Shown here: positions 29,598-36,892 of the stretch, piece by piece | Position numbering within the stretch: position 1 is the first letter of the stretch | Layout of the letters: the number at the start of each line of letters is the position of its first letter | From: Streptomyces sp. ATexAB-D23 | GTDB taxonomy: Bacteria > Actinomycetota > Actinomycetes > Streptomycetales > Streptomycetaceae | DNA: 36,892 bases | Direction of reading: 5' to 3' | Assembly (NCBI RefSeq): GCF_000373645.1 | Contig: NZ_KB892032.1 | Span: 1 to 36,892 of the forward strand | Made by a program: the position numbers and the translations under genes | The notes under the pieces: generated by a model | What the model saw: the letters and a program-made list of their open reading frames with translations, nothing else | Databases searched by the model: none | What the model was told of the DNA's origin: nothing

Positions 29598-31028
29598 ATG
29601 TCCGAACAGGACACACGGTGGCTGACCTTCTCGGCGCCACCCGCCCGCGAGGGCGCCCTGACCTGGGGCCAATGGGCCATCTGGGGCGTCTTCCAACAGC
29701 TCCCCGAAGGCGACGACTCCCTCAACCAGGCCGGCTGGTGTCCCGTCGGAACGCAACTGACCGTCACCGACGTGGCCGACGCGTTACGCCGCACCGTCGA
29801 GCGTCACGAGGCGCTGCGCAGCGTCTTCCCCCGGTTCGCCGACGCACCCGTCCAGAAGGTCCGCGCCAAGGGCCGGCTCCCGCTCGACCTCGTCGAATGC
29901 GGCTCCGACCCGGTCGCCGCCCACGCCGAGCGGACCTCCGGACGACTGCGGCGCGGCGCGTTCGACAACGAGCGGGACCTGCCCGTGCGCGCCGCCGTCC
30001 TGACACGCGACGGCACCCCCACCGCCCTGGTCGTCGCCGCCAGCCACATGGCGGTCGACGGCTGGAGCTTCCACCTGGTCCTCGAAGAACTCCGCCAGGC
30101 CCTGTCCCTCACCCCCGGCACCGGACCCGAACCCGCGCCACCCGCCCGCCAGCCCGTCGAGCGCGCGCTGTTCGAGGCATCCGAAGAGGGCATCCGCCGC
30201 GAGCGGGCCACCCTGCGGCACTGGGAGCGAACCCTGCGCGCCGGCCCCACCGCCATGCAGGCAGGGACCACCACCCCGGACGACACACCCCGCGACTGGG
30301 CCGTCATCCAGTCACCCGCGCTCGCCCGCGCCGCTCAGGAACTGGCCGCCCGCACCGGAATCGGCACCGGAACCGTGATCCTCGCCCTGACCGCGCTGGT
30401 CCTCGCGGCCCGGACGGGCGAAAACGCCGCCCTGCTCCGGCTGATCGTCGCCACCAGGTCCGACGCACCCGACCGGGGCTTCGTCGGCGCACAGAACCAG
30501 AACGGCCTGCTGCGCGTCGCCCCGGCCGAGGAGTCCGCCGAGGCATTCGTCCGCCGATGCGCCGGCGCCACCCTGGCCGCGTACCGGCGCTGCGAGGGCG
30601 ATCCGCGCAAGGTCGAGCAGCTGGCCGTGGACCTGGCGCGGGAACGCGGCTTCCCGTACGGCGGCTTCTGCTTCTTCAACGACGTCCGCTTCAGAGGGGC
30701 CGACCGGATAGGCACCCCCGAACCGGGCCCGGACGCGGCCCTGCCGGAGACCGACTGGACCGCCGAACTCAACCGGACCACGCTGGAGACAGTCGACCGG
30801 CCGGGCCGGCAGGCGGGCGCCAAGTTCTTCCTGTTCCTCGGCGAACTGGGCGACACCTGCCGCCTCACGCTCGCCGTGGACCCCGGCTTCCACGAACTCG
30901 GCTCCGCCGAGGGCTTCCTGGCCGCGTTGGAGGCCGTGGCAGTCCGCGCCGCACGCGAACCCCTGGGGCCGGTCGACGCGCTGGCGGCAGCCGCCGCGGA
31001 AAGGGGCGAGCGCCGAGCAGGCGTGTGA
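29598..31028 (+). CDS. Free-standing NRPS condensation enzyme, one TTA codon
   Basis: This 476-residue protein is a condensation domain without A or T domains. The N-terminal lobe includes LTWGQWAIWGVFQQLPEGDD and LRRTVERHEALRSVFPRF. The active-site motif HHxxxDG reads SHMAVDGWS, keeping the second histidine, aspartate and glycine. The C-terminal lobe shows AARTGIGTGTVILALTALVL, RLIVATRSDAPDRGFVGAQN and GELGDTCRLTLAVDPGF. It should transfer the aryl group from the free carrier protein to an amine or hydroxyl acceptor. No amine-forming gene or second A domain is in the window, so the acceptor is probably a primary metabolite. Leucine at 29784-29786 is TTA, so bldA may limit expression. It is divergent from the operon that supplies its donor. 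Confidence 0.85.
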   Translation: MSEQDTRWLTFSAPPAREGALTWGQWAIWGVFQQLPEGDDSLNQAGWCPVGTQLTVTDVADALRRTVERHEALRSVFPRFADAPVQKVRAKGRLPLDLVECGSDPVAAHAERTSGRLRRGAFDNERDLPVRAAVLTRDGTPTALVVAASHMAVDGWSFHLVLEELRQALSLTPGTGPEPAPPARQPVERALFEASEEGIRRERATLRHWERTLRAGPTAMQAGTTTPDDTPRDWAVIQSPALARAAQELAARTGIGTGTVILALTALVLAARTGENAALLRLIVATRSDAPDRGFVGAQNQNGLLRVAPAEESAEAFVRRCAGATLAAYRRCEGDPRKVEQLAVDLARERGFPYGGFCFFNDVRFRGADRIGTPEPGPDAALPETDWTAELNRTTLETVDRPGRQAGAKFFLFLGELGDTCRLTLAVDPGFHELGSAEGFLAALEAVAVRAAREPLGPVDALAAAAAERGERRAGV

Positions 31029-31071
31029 AGCGGCCCCGGAGGGCGTACGCACCGGCTGCCCGGCCGGACTG

Positions 31072-31088
31072 GGCCCCCGGCAGGGGCC
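31072..31088 (+). terminator. Possible terminator after the condensation gene
   Basis: GGCCCC, loop CGGCA, GGGGCC, 43 bases after the stop at 31028 and before the kinase gene. The stem is short (6 base pairs). Confidence 0.35.
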
Positions 31089-31176
31089 TGGGTGTGCTGG
31101 AGTGCTCAACACGAGTCGGCAGCTGCGATGTTGGCCGGTAGGTTGATCCAGTTGGCATTCGGGGCAGGGGGACTCA

Positions 31177-33375
31177 GTGAGCGAACGGGTGCTGTCGAGT
31201 CGCTTCCGGCTTGTTGAGCGGCTCGGCGCCGGCGGCATGGGAGTGGTGTGGCGAGCCGAGGACCTGGTGCTGCATCGCGAGGTCGCGGTGAAGACGGTCG
31301 CCGGGCCCGCAGTCACTGACGAAGGGGCCGCACGCCTGGAGCGGGAGGCGCGCGCCGTGGCCGGGCTCTCCGACTGCCCGCAGGTGGTCACCGTTCATGA
31401 CTTCGGCCGCGACGGCGACACCTTCTTCATCGTGATGGCTCTCGCCGAAGGACGCCCGCTGGACCGCGTTCTGGCCTCCGACGGGCCACCTTCCCCAGCA
31501 CGTGCGGTGGACTGGACCCGCCAGGTGTGTGCAGCGCTGGCAGTCGCGCACGAGCGGGGCATCGTCCACCGGGACATCAAGCCGGCCAACGTGATGCTCG
31601 CCTCGGACGGCACGGTCCGCGTGCTGGACTTCGGTATCGCCTGGTTCCACCCAGACCTCGGCCTCGACCGCCTCAGCCAGGTCGGGGGCGCGCTGGGCAG
31701 TGCCCCGTGGATGTCGCCCGAGCAGGCACGAGGCAAGGACGTGGGTCCGCCCTCCGACCTGTACTCGCTGGGCTGCCTGCTGTATCAACTCCTCACTGGC
31801 CAGCTTCCGTTCGGTGACCGGGACGGAATCTCACAGCTGGTCGCCCATGCGACCGAGACCCCGGACCGCCCCTCCGCCCATCGCCCCGGCCTGCCCGATG
31901 AACTGGACCGGCTCGTTGCAGAGTTGCTCGCCAAGTCTCCCGAGAGCCGCCCGCCCTCGGCGGTCGACACCGCGGCCCGCCTCGGGTCGGTGGCCCAACT
32001 CCTCGGGGGCAAGGCGACCGCGGCCCACACTCCAACTTTCTCGGCCACCGCACCCGAGCCCGAAGCCGAGCGGCCGGTACGGCGTCGAGGGATGCAGCGC
32101 CGGACGCTACTGCTCAGCGCACTGGGGCTTGCCGCGGTGTCCACGACTGCGGTGGTCGTACCCCGCATGCTGCAGGATGCCTCCGCCGGAGACAGTGACG
32201 CGGGCACGCTCAAGCCTCTCTGGAAAAGGCCGCTCACCGGTTCTGTAGTGCCGATCTCGGGCCCTGTGGTCCTCGTTAGCGGCGACGAGTCGGCGGTCGC
32301 CTATGACCGCCGCACCGGCGAGGTGCGCTGGACGTCGAAGGATGCCTTCACCGGGGAGTATCGGCTGTCCAACAGCACGTGGTACGTCACGGTGGACAGC
32401 GGTGAGCTGCGGGCGCTGAATCCCGAGACCGGCAAGAGCCGATGGTCCTTCAACTCGGGCAGTGAGCCCGAGGTGTCCGGCGACACATTGCCGGTCCTGA
32501 CGTCCGAACGTGTCTACGTGGGCCGGGGCAGCCGCGTGTATGCCTTGGAGCACGACACTGGCGAGAAGCGCTGGAGCTATGAACATACAGACGATTCGAC
32601 CGTCGTCACCTTCCTCGGAATGGCCACCGGCATGCTGCTGGCGCGCAGCAAGGAGTACATCTGGGCCGCGATCAGTCAGGACGACGGGCAGCACTTGTGG
32701 ACACTGGAATCGGATAGATCAGAGTTCCTGATTTACGAAGGTGAGATCGACGGACGCCTGTTCTTCTGGGGCACAGGAAACCACCTGTCGGTGATCGACG
32801 CAAAGACAGGGAAAGTCATCGACACGTACGAGGATTTCCCAGAGGTCCTGGTGGTTCCGGAACACAAGCTGCTGTTGAGTTCGGGTTCGCTTCCGGGCGA
32901 CCGTGCGGCGCTTCACGCCTGGTCGGCGGCCAACGGTGAACAGCTGTGGTCGGTACCTCGCGTGGCGTTTTCGGCCGTCTTCGGCGACATCGCGGTGGTT
33001 ACGAAGGCAGAAGACAACGAGATGGTTTTCGCTGGCCTGGACATACAGACAGGCATGGAACGCTGGCGCAATACAGGCCTGCCCAGTAGCCTTTCCAACG
33101 TCAAGGACGCTGCGGCCAATCGGGAACCGCTGATCCTCATGGTCAGCGCCGAGGGCGGCGCTGTCGACAAGGGCACACACCTAGTGCACGTCGACGTACA
33201 AACCGGTGCGCACGGCCCGGCGCTTTCCCTGCCCGACGAGGAACTGATGGGCGTCTGGTGCCTAGGTGACACCGTCTACGTTGACTGCGCGGACGCATCG
33301 ACGCCCCAGGACGGCTCGGAAGACGGGCCGTCCAAGAGCCACCTGTACGCAGTGGCACTCGCGGACCTGAAGTGA
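31177..33375 (+). CDS. Ser/Thr protein kinase with extracytoplasmic beta-propeller
   Basis: This 732-residue protein has a complete Hanks-type kinase domain at residues 1-270: LGAGGMGVVWRAED (glycine loop), EVAVKTVAG (ATP lysine), GIVHRDIKPANVMLASDG (catalytic loop), VLDFGIAWF (DFG) and APWMSPEQARG. A linker leads to one membrane helix, LLLSALGLAAVSTTAVVVP, near residue 315. The outside part is a PQQ/pyrrolo-quinoline-type propeller with repeated blade ends: GEVRWTSK, GKSRWSF, GEKRWSYE, GQHLWTLE, GEQLWSV and GMERWRN. This is a sensor kinase of a kind common in Streptomyces. The GTG start follows AGGGGGA. It stands alone, and the signal is unknown. Confidence 0.93.
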   Translation: MSERVLSSRFRLVERLGAGGMGVVWRAEDLVLHREVAVKTVAGPAVTDEGAARLEREARAVAGLSDCPQVVTVHDFGRDGDTFFIVMALAEGRPLDRVLASDGPPSPARAVDWTRQVCAALAVAHERGIVHRDIKPANVMLASDGTVRVLDFGIAWFHPDLGLDRLSQVGGALGSAPWMSPEQARGKDVGPPSDLYSLGCLLYQLLTGQLPFGDRDGISQLVAHATETPDRPSAHRPGLPDELDRLVAELLAKSPESRPPSAVDTAARLGSVAQLLGGKATAAHTPTFSATAPEPEAERPVRRRGMQRRTLLLSALGLAAVSTTAVVVPRMLQDASAGDSDAGTLKPLWKRPLTGSVVPISGPVVLVSGDESAVAYDRRTGEVRWTSKDAFTGEYRLSNSTWYVTVDSGELRALNPETGKSRWSFNSGSEPEVSGDTLPVLTSERVYVGRGSRVYALEHDTGEKRWSYEHTDDSTVVTFLGMATGMLLARSKEYIWAAISQDDGQHLWTLESDRSEFLIYEGEIDGRLFFWGTGNHLSVIDAKTGKVIDTYEDFPEVLVVPEHKLLLSSGSLPGDRAALHAWSAANGEQLWSVPRVAFSAVFGDIAVVTKAEDNEMVFAGLDIQTGMERWRNTGLPSSLSNVKDAAANREPLILMVSAEGGAVDKGTHLVHVDVQTGAHGPALSLPDEELMGVWCLGDTVYVDCADASTPQDGSEDGPSKSHLYAVALADLK

Positions 33376-33514
33376 ACCGTTCCGGAAGGTACGTGATGCG
33401 GGCCGCTGTGGAGCGAGAGCAGGGCGAAGGGGCACAGCATTGTGGTGATCAGGGCGGCCAGGCCGAGGACGACCAAGGTCAGCTCGCGCTTACTGATCGT
33501 TTCAGAATGAGCTG
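33376..33514. other. Intergenic region, no supported gene
   Basis: The region between the kinase stop and the exonuclease fragment has a minus-strand hydrophobic stretch (LTLVVLGLAALITTMLCPFA) with no start codon and no family match. It is probably a relic or chance. Confidence 0.3.
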
Positions 33515-33800
33515 AACCGCCGGGTCCTGCATCTAGCGATCTTGGCCGGCAAGGTGTCCGGGTGCGTGCTGATCCCGCTGGCCTACAACTCCGCTTTCGA
33601 CGCCGGGCTGATCGCCCACCACACCAGCATAGTCTCCGCCGACGCCGGCTCCCTGGCCTCACCCGCGTCGTGGCAGTGCCTGATGAAGCGCTCCGCCTGG
33701 CTGAGCACCACCGGCCGACGTCGGCTCGGCGCCGGTCACCGGGCGCTGGGCGACGCCGTCGCCGCGCTGGAAGCCCTCCGCTCCCTCTCCCAGCCACCGC
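33515..33800 (+). pseudogene. DEDDh (DnaQ-like) exonuclease C-terminal fragment
   Basis: The plus strand reads LIPLAYNSAFDAGLIAHHTS, ASWQCLMKRSAWLSTTGRRR and LGAGHRALGDAVAALEALRS. YNSAFD matches exonuclease motif II and GHRALGDAVA matches motif III of DEDDh 3'-5' exonucleases; motif I is missing because the N-terminal third is absent. No start codon with a ribosome-binding site precedes it (ATG-like GTG or GCC codons only). It is a truncated relic with a normal metal-site order in what remains. Confidence 0.55.
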
Positions 33801-34012
33801 CGGGGGCCGTGGAGCGGGCCGCATGCTCCAAACCCTCGACGCCGGAGGAAGGCAGCAGCCCGCGGCGGCACGCCTCACGGGTGAGCAGCTCCACCTCGGC
33901 GCGGGCCGCCGTGTAGACGCGTGCCGGGCGGTGAGCCGATTTCCAACGACGGCCCGAGCGGCGACCGTCTCTTCATCGATCGGCACCCGGTCGGGTGGCG
34001 CCGTATTCCCCT

Positions 34013-34200
34013 GCGCGCCGGGCCGCCCGCTGGCTCATCCACCACGCGAGGCTGCGCCGCCGGGGGCGTGCTGCGGACGAAGACGCCCTTCCAGCGGCAA
34101 CGTCATGGGCCCACGGTGCGTAGTACCGCTGCCCGGCCGAGTACCAGGTGTCCAGCCCGACCGGGCAGTGGCATGGCACGGCACCGGGCGCTCGGCGGGG
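34013..34200 (+). pseudogene. Degenerate hypothetical fragment with a nonsense codon
   Basis: One plus-strand frame reads RWLIHHARLRRRGRAADEDA, SWAHGA, a TAG at 34121-34123, then YRCPAEYQVSSPTGQWHGTA and PGA. The reading resumes perfectly after the stop, as expected if TGG became TAG. The family is not recognised, and no start is visible. Confidence 0.35.
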
Positions 34201-34253
34201 CGGCACCGTTGTGGCGTCACGTCACCGTGGCGGGTTCCCCCACCGAAGGGGGA

Positions 34254-34646
34254 TTACCACCGCCTCAGGAACTCGGTCAGCTCGCGCCGCTGCCGGTGCT
34301 CGTCGCTCAGAACCTCGCCCAGTGCCTCCCGGTCGATGTACGGGCGGACGGCTCCCATCACCAACCGCCGCAATTCATCCGGTTCGAGGGCTTCGACTTC
34401 CCACTGGACAGGGCGCTGACGGTCGAAGCCGTGCCGGTCGGCAAACGCCAGCCATCGCGGGTCGCTCTTCTTCCCCTCGGTGGCCGGCAACCTGTAGGCG
34501 AGGGTCTGCTCGCGGGTGAGCAGCACTCGGTGCACCTCGCTCCAGCACTGCGTCCGGGCCACCCAGTCACGCTCGACGTCCTTGCCGCTGCAGTCGAAAT
34601 CCCCGACGCTTCTCCGGGGCTTCGCGAGCGTGCGGTTGGTATTCAC
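34254..34646 (-). pseudogene. C-terminal fragment of a TOPRIM (Topo VI-A-like) protein
   Basis: After a few unrelated residues the frame reads GDFDCSGKDVERDWVARTQC, close to the TOPRIM DxDPSGxD motif of Spo11/topoisomerase VI A-type proteins (Pro is Cys here). It continues EVHRVLLTREQTLAYRLPAT, PRWLAFADRHGFDRQRPVQW and EVEALEPDELRRLVMGAVRP, which follows the typical C-terminal part of related actinobacterial proteins. The N-terminal two thirds (DNA-binding part) are missing. The ATG at 34646 is probably a chance start, so I treat it as a truncated gene. Confidence 0.6.
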
Positions 34647-34937
34647 GCAGCTCAGAGGCAGTCACAGTGACCTTATTTGACGCAACAGGTGTGGTGCACT
34701 GATTCGCCGGATGACTTCATCCCGGGCCGGTCAGCCGGTCAATGACGGTCTGTCGTTCAGCCGGCTCTCGCTCGATCGCCTGCCGGAGGGCGTCCATGTC
34801 CCGGCGGGACTCGCATGAGGGGAGCAGCATTGGACGGTGGGGACATCATGCATTTCAGGAAAGCCTGCTCTTGAAGCTGCGAGGATGGAACAGGCTCTGG
34901 AGCCAAGGACGTCGGCTAAATTCAAGAGGGCATACAG
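34647..34937. other. Intergenic region ahead of the effector/NLR operon
   Basis: Nearly 300 bases with lower GC than the surroundings, likely to hold the promoter of the operon starting at 34938. No clear operator, repeat or ORF is seen. Confidence 0.4.
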
Positions 34938-35354
34938 ATGAGTGCTGAGATCGCGCAGTGGGTTGAGCAAGCGTGGCCCTACATGGCGAGTGCCGTGGGA
35001 GCGTATGGGGTAGCGGTGTTTCAGCGGGCTGAGGACGCTGCAGTGGACGCGACGGCAAATACCGGCCGACGCCTCTTGCAGGCGGTCTGGGGCAGGCGGG
35101 ACGAGCGGGGGCAGGCCGAGTTGGAGGCCGCCGTTCAGGACGTGGCGGAAGCGCCTGATGACGGCGATGCGGTCGGTGCGGTGCGGCAGCAGATCAAGCG
35201 GGCGCTGCGGGACGACGCCAGCCTGCGGGCTGAGCTGGCTGGGATATTGTCGACTGGAGTGTCGGTGCAGGTGACGGCCTCGGGTACGGGGGCTGTCGCA
35301 GCGAAGACGGTCGGTGTGGCGATCACCGGAGACAACAACACGGTTCAGCGTTAG
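34938..35354 (+). CDS. Candidate amyloid-signalling effector (Bell-like domain, C-terminal motif)
   Basis: This 138-residue protein has a hydrophobic, glycine/alanine-rich N-terminal helix (WPYMASAVGAYGVAVFQRAE, residues 13-32), then predicted helices with charged residues (RRLLQAVWGRRDERGQAE; AVGAVRQQIKRALRDDASL). The end is a low-complexity segment, ASGTGAVAAKTVGVAITGDN, that finishes NNTVQR. The next protein has the motif TVGVAITGDNN near its own start (residues 19-29 against 124-134 here). A short shared motif at the C-terminus of a small protein and the N-terminus of an NLR next door is the pattern described for bacterial amyloid signalling sequences (BASS), with a Bell-type membrane-acting domain in the effector. 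That function is inferred. AGAGGG precedes the ATG; the next gene starts 11 bases downstream. Confidence 0.7.
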   Translation: MSAEIAQWVEQAWPYMASAVGAYGVAVFQRAEDAAVDATANTGRRLLQAVWGRRDERGQAELEAAVQDVAEAPDDGDAVGAVRQQIKRALRDDASLRAELAGILSTGVSVQVTASGTGAVAAKTVGVAITGDNNTVQR

Positions 35355-35451
35355 CAGGAGCGCACGTGCCTGAGTCGAAGGGCCCGCAAGCGTCGGGTGA
35401 CCGATCCGTCGCCGCGGGGACGGTCGGTGTGGCGATCACTGGAGATAACAA
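35307..35451 (+). repeat. Near-identical 32-base repeat encoding the shared motif
   Basis: The 32 bases at 35307-35338 (end of the small gene) and 35420-35451 (start of the NLR gene) match at 30 positions, and both differences are silent third-codon changes (ACC/ACT and GAC/GAT). They encode the identical peptide TVGVAITGDNN in frame in both genes. Confidence 0.8.
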
Positions 35452-36892
35452 TCGGATCGTGCATCTGCCACCAGAGGCTGTGCGCTGGGTCCAGGAGATC
35501 GAGGCGCCGCCGGGCACGGGGAATCTTCCGCGGTCTGCCGCAGGCGTGTTCGTCGGGCGTGAAGATGAACTCGCTGAACTGCGGCGACGTCTGACCGATG
35601 GGGGTGGCGCGGCGGTCCCGCAGGAGTCCGGGACCCGGGCGATCCACGGACTGGGCGGCATCGGTAAGTCCACGCTCGCGGCCCGGTACGCACACCGCTA
35701 TCGCAGCGAGTACACGCTGGTGTGGTGGATCGACGCAGCTTCGACCGGAGACGGTACCGACAACATCCTCTCCAGCCTGGCCGCCCTGGCCATGCGGCTG
35801 TGCCCGCAGTGGGCCGGGACTGCAGACACCGACGAGCGGGCTGCATGGGCCGTCTCGTGGCTCCAGTTCCATCCCGGATGGCTGCTGATCTTTGACAACG
35901 TCGAGGATCCCCCCAAGCTGAACCACTACCTGGGGACGCTTCAAGGCGGTCATTACCTGGCCACCAGCCGTATCTCTACCGGCTGGCACAGCATCGCTCC
36001 CACTATGCCCCTCGGCCTCCTCGACCCCGATGCGGCCGTCACGCTGTTGTGCATCCTCGCTTTCGGGGACGAGCACCCGCTCCCGCCAGGGAAGCGAGAG
36101 GATGCGGAAGCGTTGGCAGCCGAGTTGGGTTACCTGCCCCTGGCGCTGGAGCAGGCGGGTGCCTACCTTCACGAGACCGGTATGGCACTGGCCGACTACC
36201 GCACTCTGCTCGGCCAGGTCATCGATGCGGACGCGGGCGGGATCGACTCCGAACGCACCATCGCCCGCATCTGGGACCACACTCTCGTCGCTGTCGAAGC
36301 CCGCAATCCGCAGTCGGTCACCGTGCTGAGCGCGATTGCTTGGTTTGCCCCCACCGACATCCCCCGGGTCTTGCTCGTTCCCCTGTGCCCGGAACCAGCC
36401 GCCCTCGACGAGGCTCTAGGCGTACTGCGCGCCTACAGCATGATCGCCTACGGTGCCGAGCAGAGCCTTCATGTCCACCGTCTCGTGCAGACGGTTCTCC
36501 GCCACAGGGGCGCCAGCGCCCCTGGCACGTACCGACCGGGCAGGGAAGAGGCAGAGCACCTCATCCAGCAGGCCACTCCTGCCGCAGGGGCTGCCGCCAC
36601 GGAATGGCATCGGCTCCTGCCCCACTTCATGGCGGTTGCGGACTCGTCCCCTGAGCACAATCCACCGTCCACCGACACCGTCGACGCTTATGAAGCGGCA
36701 GCGCAGCACCTATGTCGGCAGGGGCGCGATGGTCATGCGATTCCCCTGCGGACAGCTGTGCTCGCGCAGCGTGTGGAAGCCCTGGGCTCTGAGCACTCTG
36801 ACGCTGTCACCGCCCGCCACAACCTCGCCGTCTCTTACGGGCAGGCGGGGCGGATGCGGGAGGCCATCGTTCTGCTGGAGCAGGTGCTGGCC
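35366..36892 (+). CDS. NB-ARC/TPR STAND ATPase (NLR-like) with N-terminal amyloid-like motif, 3' end outside window
   Basis: A GTG with AGGAG upstream starts a protein of at least 509 residues, open to the window end. Residues 1-34 carry SVAAGTVGVAITGDNN, the motif shared with the preceding gene. NB-ARC follows: FVGREDELAELRRRL, Walker A GLGGIGKSTLAARYA (residues 95-109), VWWIDAASTGDG, Walker B GWLLIFDNVED, HYLATSR (sensor), and GYLPLALEQAGAYL (GxP). A winged-helix region and the beginning of TPRs (LGSEHSDAVTARHNLAVSYG) end the visible part. The protein probably senses a trigger with its TPRs, oligomerises through the ATPase and nucleates the effector through the shared motif. This is known for the class; the trigger is unknown. 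Anti-phage defence is possible. Confidence 0.85.
   Translation, partial: MPESKGPQASGDRSVAAGTVGVAITGDNNRIVHLPPEAVRWVQEIEAPPGTGNLPRSAAGVFVGREDELAELRRRLTDGGGAAVPQESGTRAIHGLGGIGKSTLAARYAHRYRSEYTLVWWIDAASTGDGTDNILSSLAALAMRLCPQWAGTADTDERAAWAVSWLQFHPGWLLIFDNVEDPPKLNHYLGTLQGGHYLATSRISTGWHSIAPTMPLGLLDPDAAVTLLCILAFGDEHPLPPGKREDAEALAAELGYLPLALEQAGAYLHETGMALADYRTLLGQVIDADAGGIDSERTIARIWDHTLVAVEARNPQSVTVLSAIAWFAPTDIPRVLLVPLCPEPAALDEALGVLRAYSMIAYGAEQSLHVHRLVQTVLRHRGASAPGTYRPGREEAEHLIQQATPAAGAAATEWHRLLPHFMAVADSSPEHNPPSTDTVDAYEAAAQHLCRQGRDGHAIPLRTAVLAQRVEALGSEHSDAVTARHNLAVSYGQAGRMREAIVLLEQVLA

Noticed and set aside
5201..31028. One combined pathway joining the thiosugar cassette and the aryl cluster
   Set aside because: They are 13 kb apart, separated by the plasmid core and broken genes, and have separate regulators and exporters; an aryl-thiotrehalose product is only speculation.
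33395..33520. Minus-strand membrane helix-like stretch
   Set aside because: No start codon, no family match and only one helix; could be chance.
1..36892. tRNA, rRNA, riboswitches and an integrase with attachment sites
   Set aside because: I looked for tRNA-like cloverleaf ends, conserved rRNA words, thiamine-type leader motifs and tyrosine or serine recombinase motifs and saw none; short elements could have been missed by eye.

Overview
The window looks like Streptomyces or a close relative. GC content is very high, third codon positions are strongly GC-biased, and TTA codons are rare. The gene families are typical of that group: acyl-CoA carboxylase with an epsilon subunit, prim-pol/D5 plasmid replication genes, a Ser/Thr kinase with a beta-propeller, and an NB-ARC/TPR protein. 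A parAB system with parS-like sites, a prim-pol plus helicase pair and an iteron-rich origin-like region all point to a large plasmid, or a chromosome region that has absorbed one. No integrase, tRNA or rRNA was recognised.

Layout: (1) 1-1149, the end of an acyl-CoA carboxylase beta subunit and its epsilon subunit. (2) 1229-4980, an NADPH:FMN-type reductase, a MarR regulator, a 14-TM drug exporter and an alpha/beta hydrolase, probably one redox/drug-response group controlled by MarR. (3) 5201-9448, a winged-helix regulator with two TTA codons, a ThiG-like synthase, an MFS transporter and a trehalose-phosphate-synthase-like glycosyltransferase. This combination is best explained as a 2-thiosugar (2-thiotrehalose type) pathway related to BexX/BexG2 of BE-7585A. 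(4) 9577-15860, the plasmid core: parB, parA, a small plasmid protein, D5-like helicase, prim-pol, and repeats likely to be the origin. (5) 15899-17418, a frameshifted nitrilase-superfamily gene and a small hypothetical gene. (6) 17420-22420, a gene graveyard of truncated and frameshifted pieces (two copies of one transposase family in opposite orientation, IS5-family transposase, phosphoribosyltransferase, TPR regulator, HNH-like protein) with one small intact-looking Xre regulator. (7) 22442-31028, a compact biosynthetic cluster. A chorismate-lyase-like enzyme and 4-hydroxybenzoate 3-hydroxylase would make protocatechuate, an aryl-AMP ligase would load it on a free carrier protein, and a divergently transcribed free-standing condensation enzyme would transfer it. 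An ABC exporter and an esterase complete the operon. (8) 31177-33375, a transmembrane Ser/Thr kinase. (9) 33376-34650, more truncated genes (DnaQ-like exonuclease, TOPRIM protein). (10) 34938-36892, a two-gene operon: a small protein with a C-terminal motif, and an NB-ARC/TPR NLR-like ATPase (cut by the window end) with nearly the same motif at its N-terminus. This matches bacterial amyloid-signalling effector/NLR pairs.

The most notable items are the candidate thiotrehalose cassette, the amyloid-motif effector/NLR pair, and the small protocatechuate-type NRPS-like cluster. Function calls are from reading the sequence; no database search was run.
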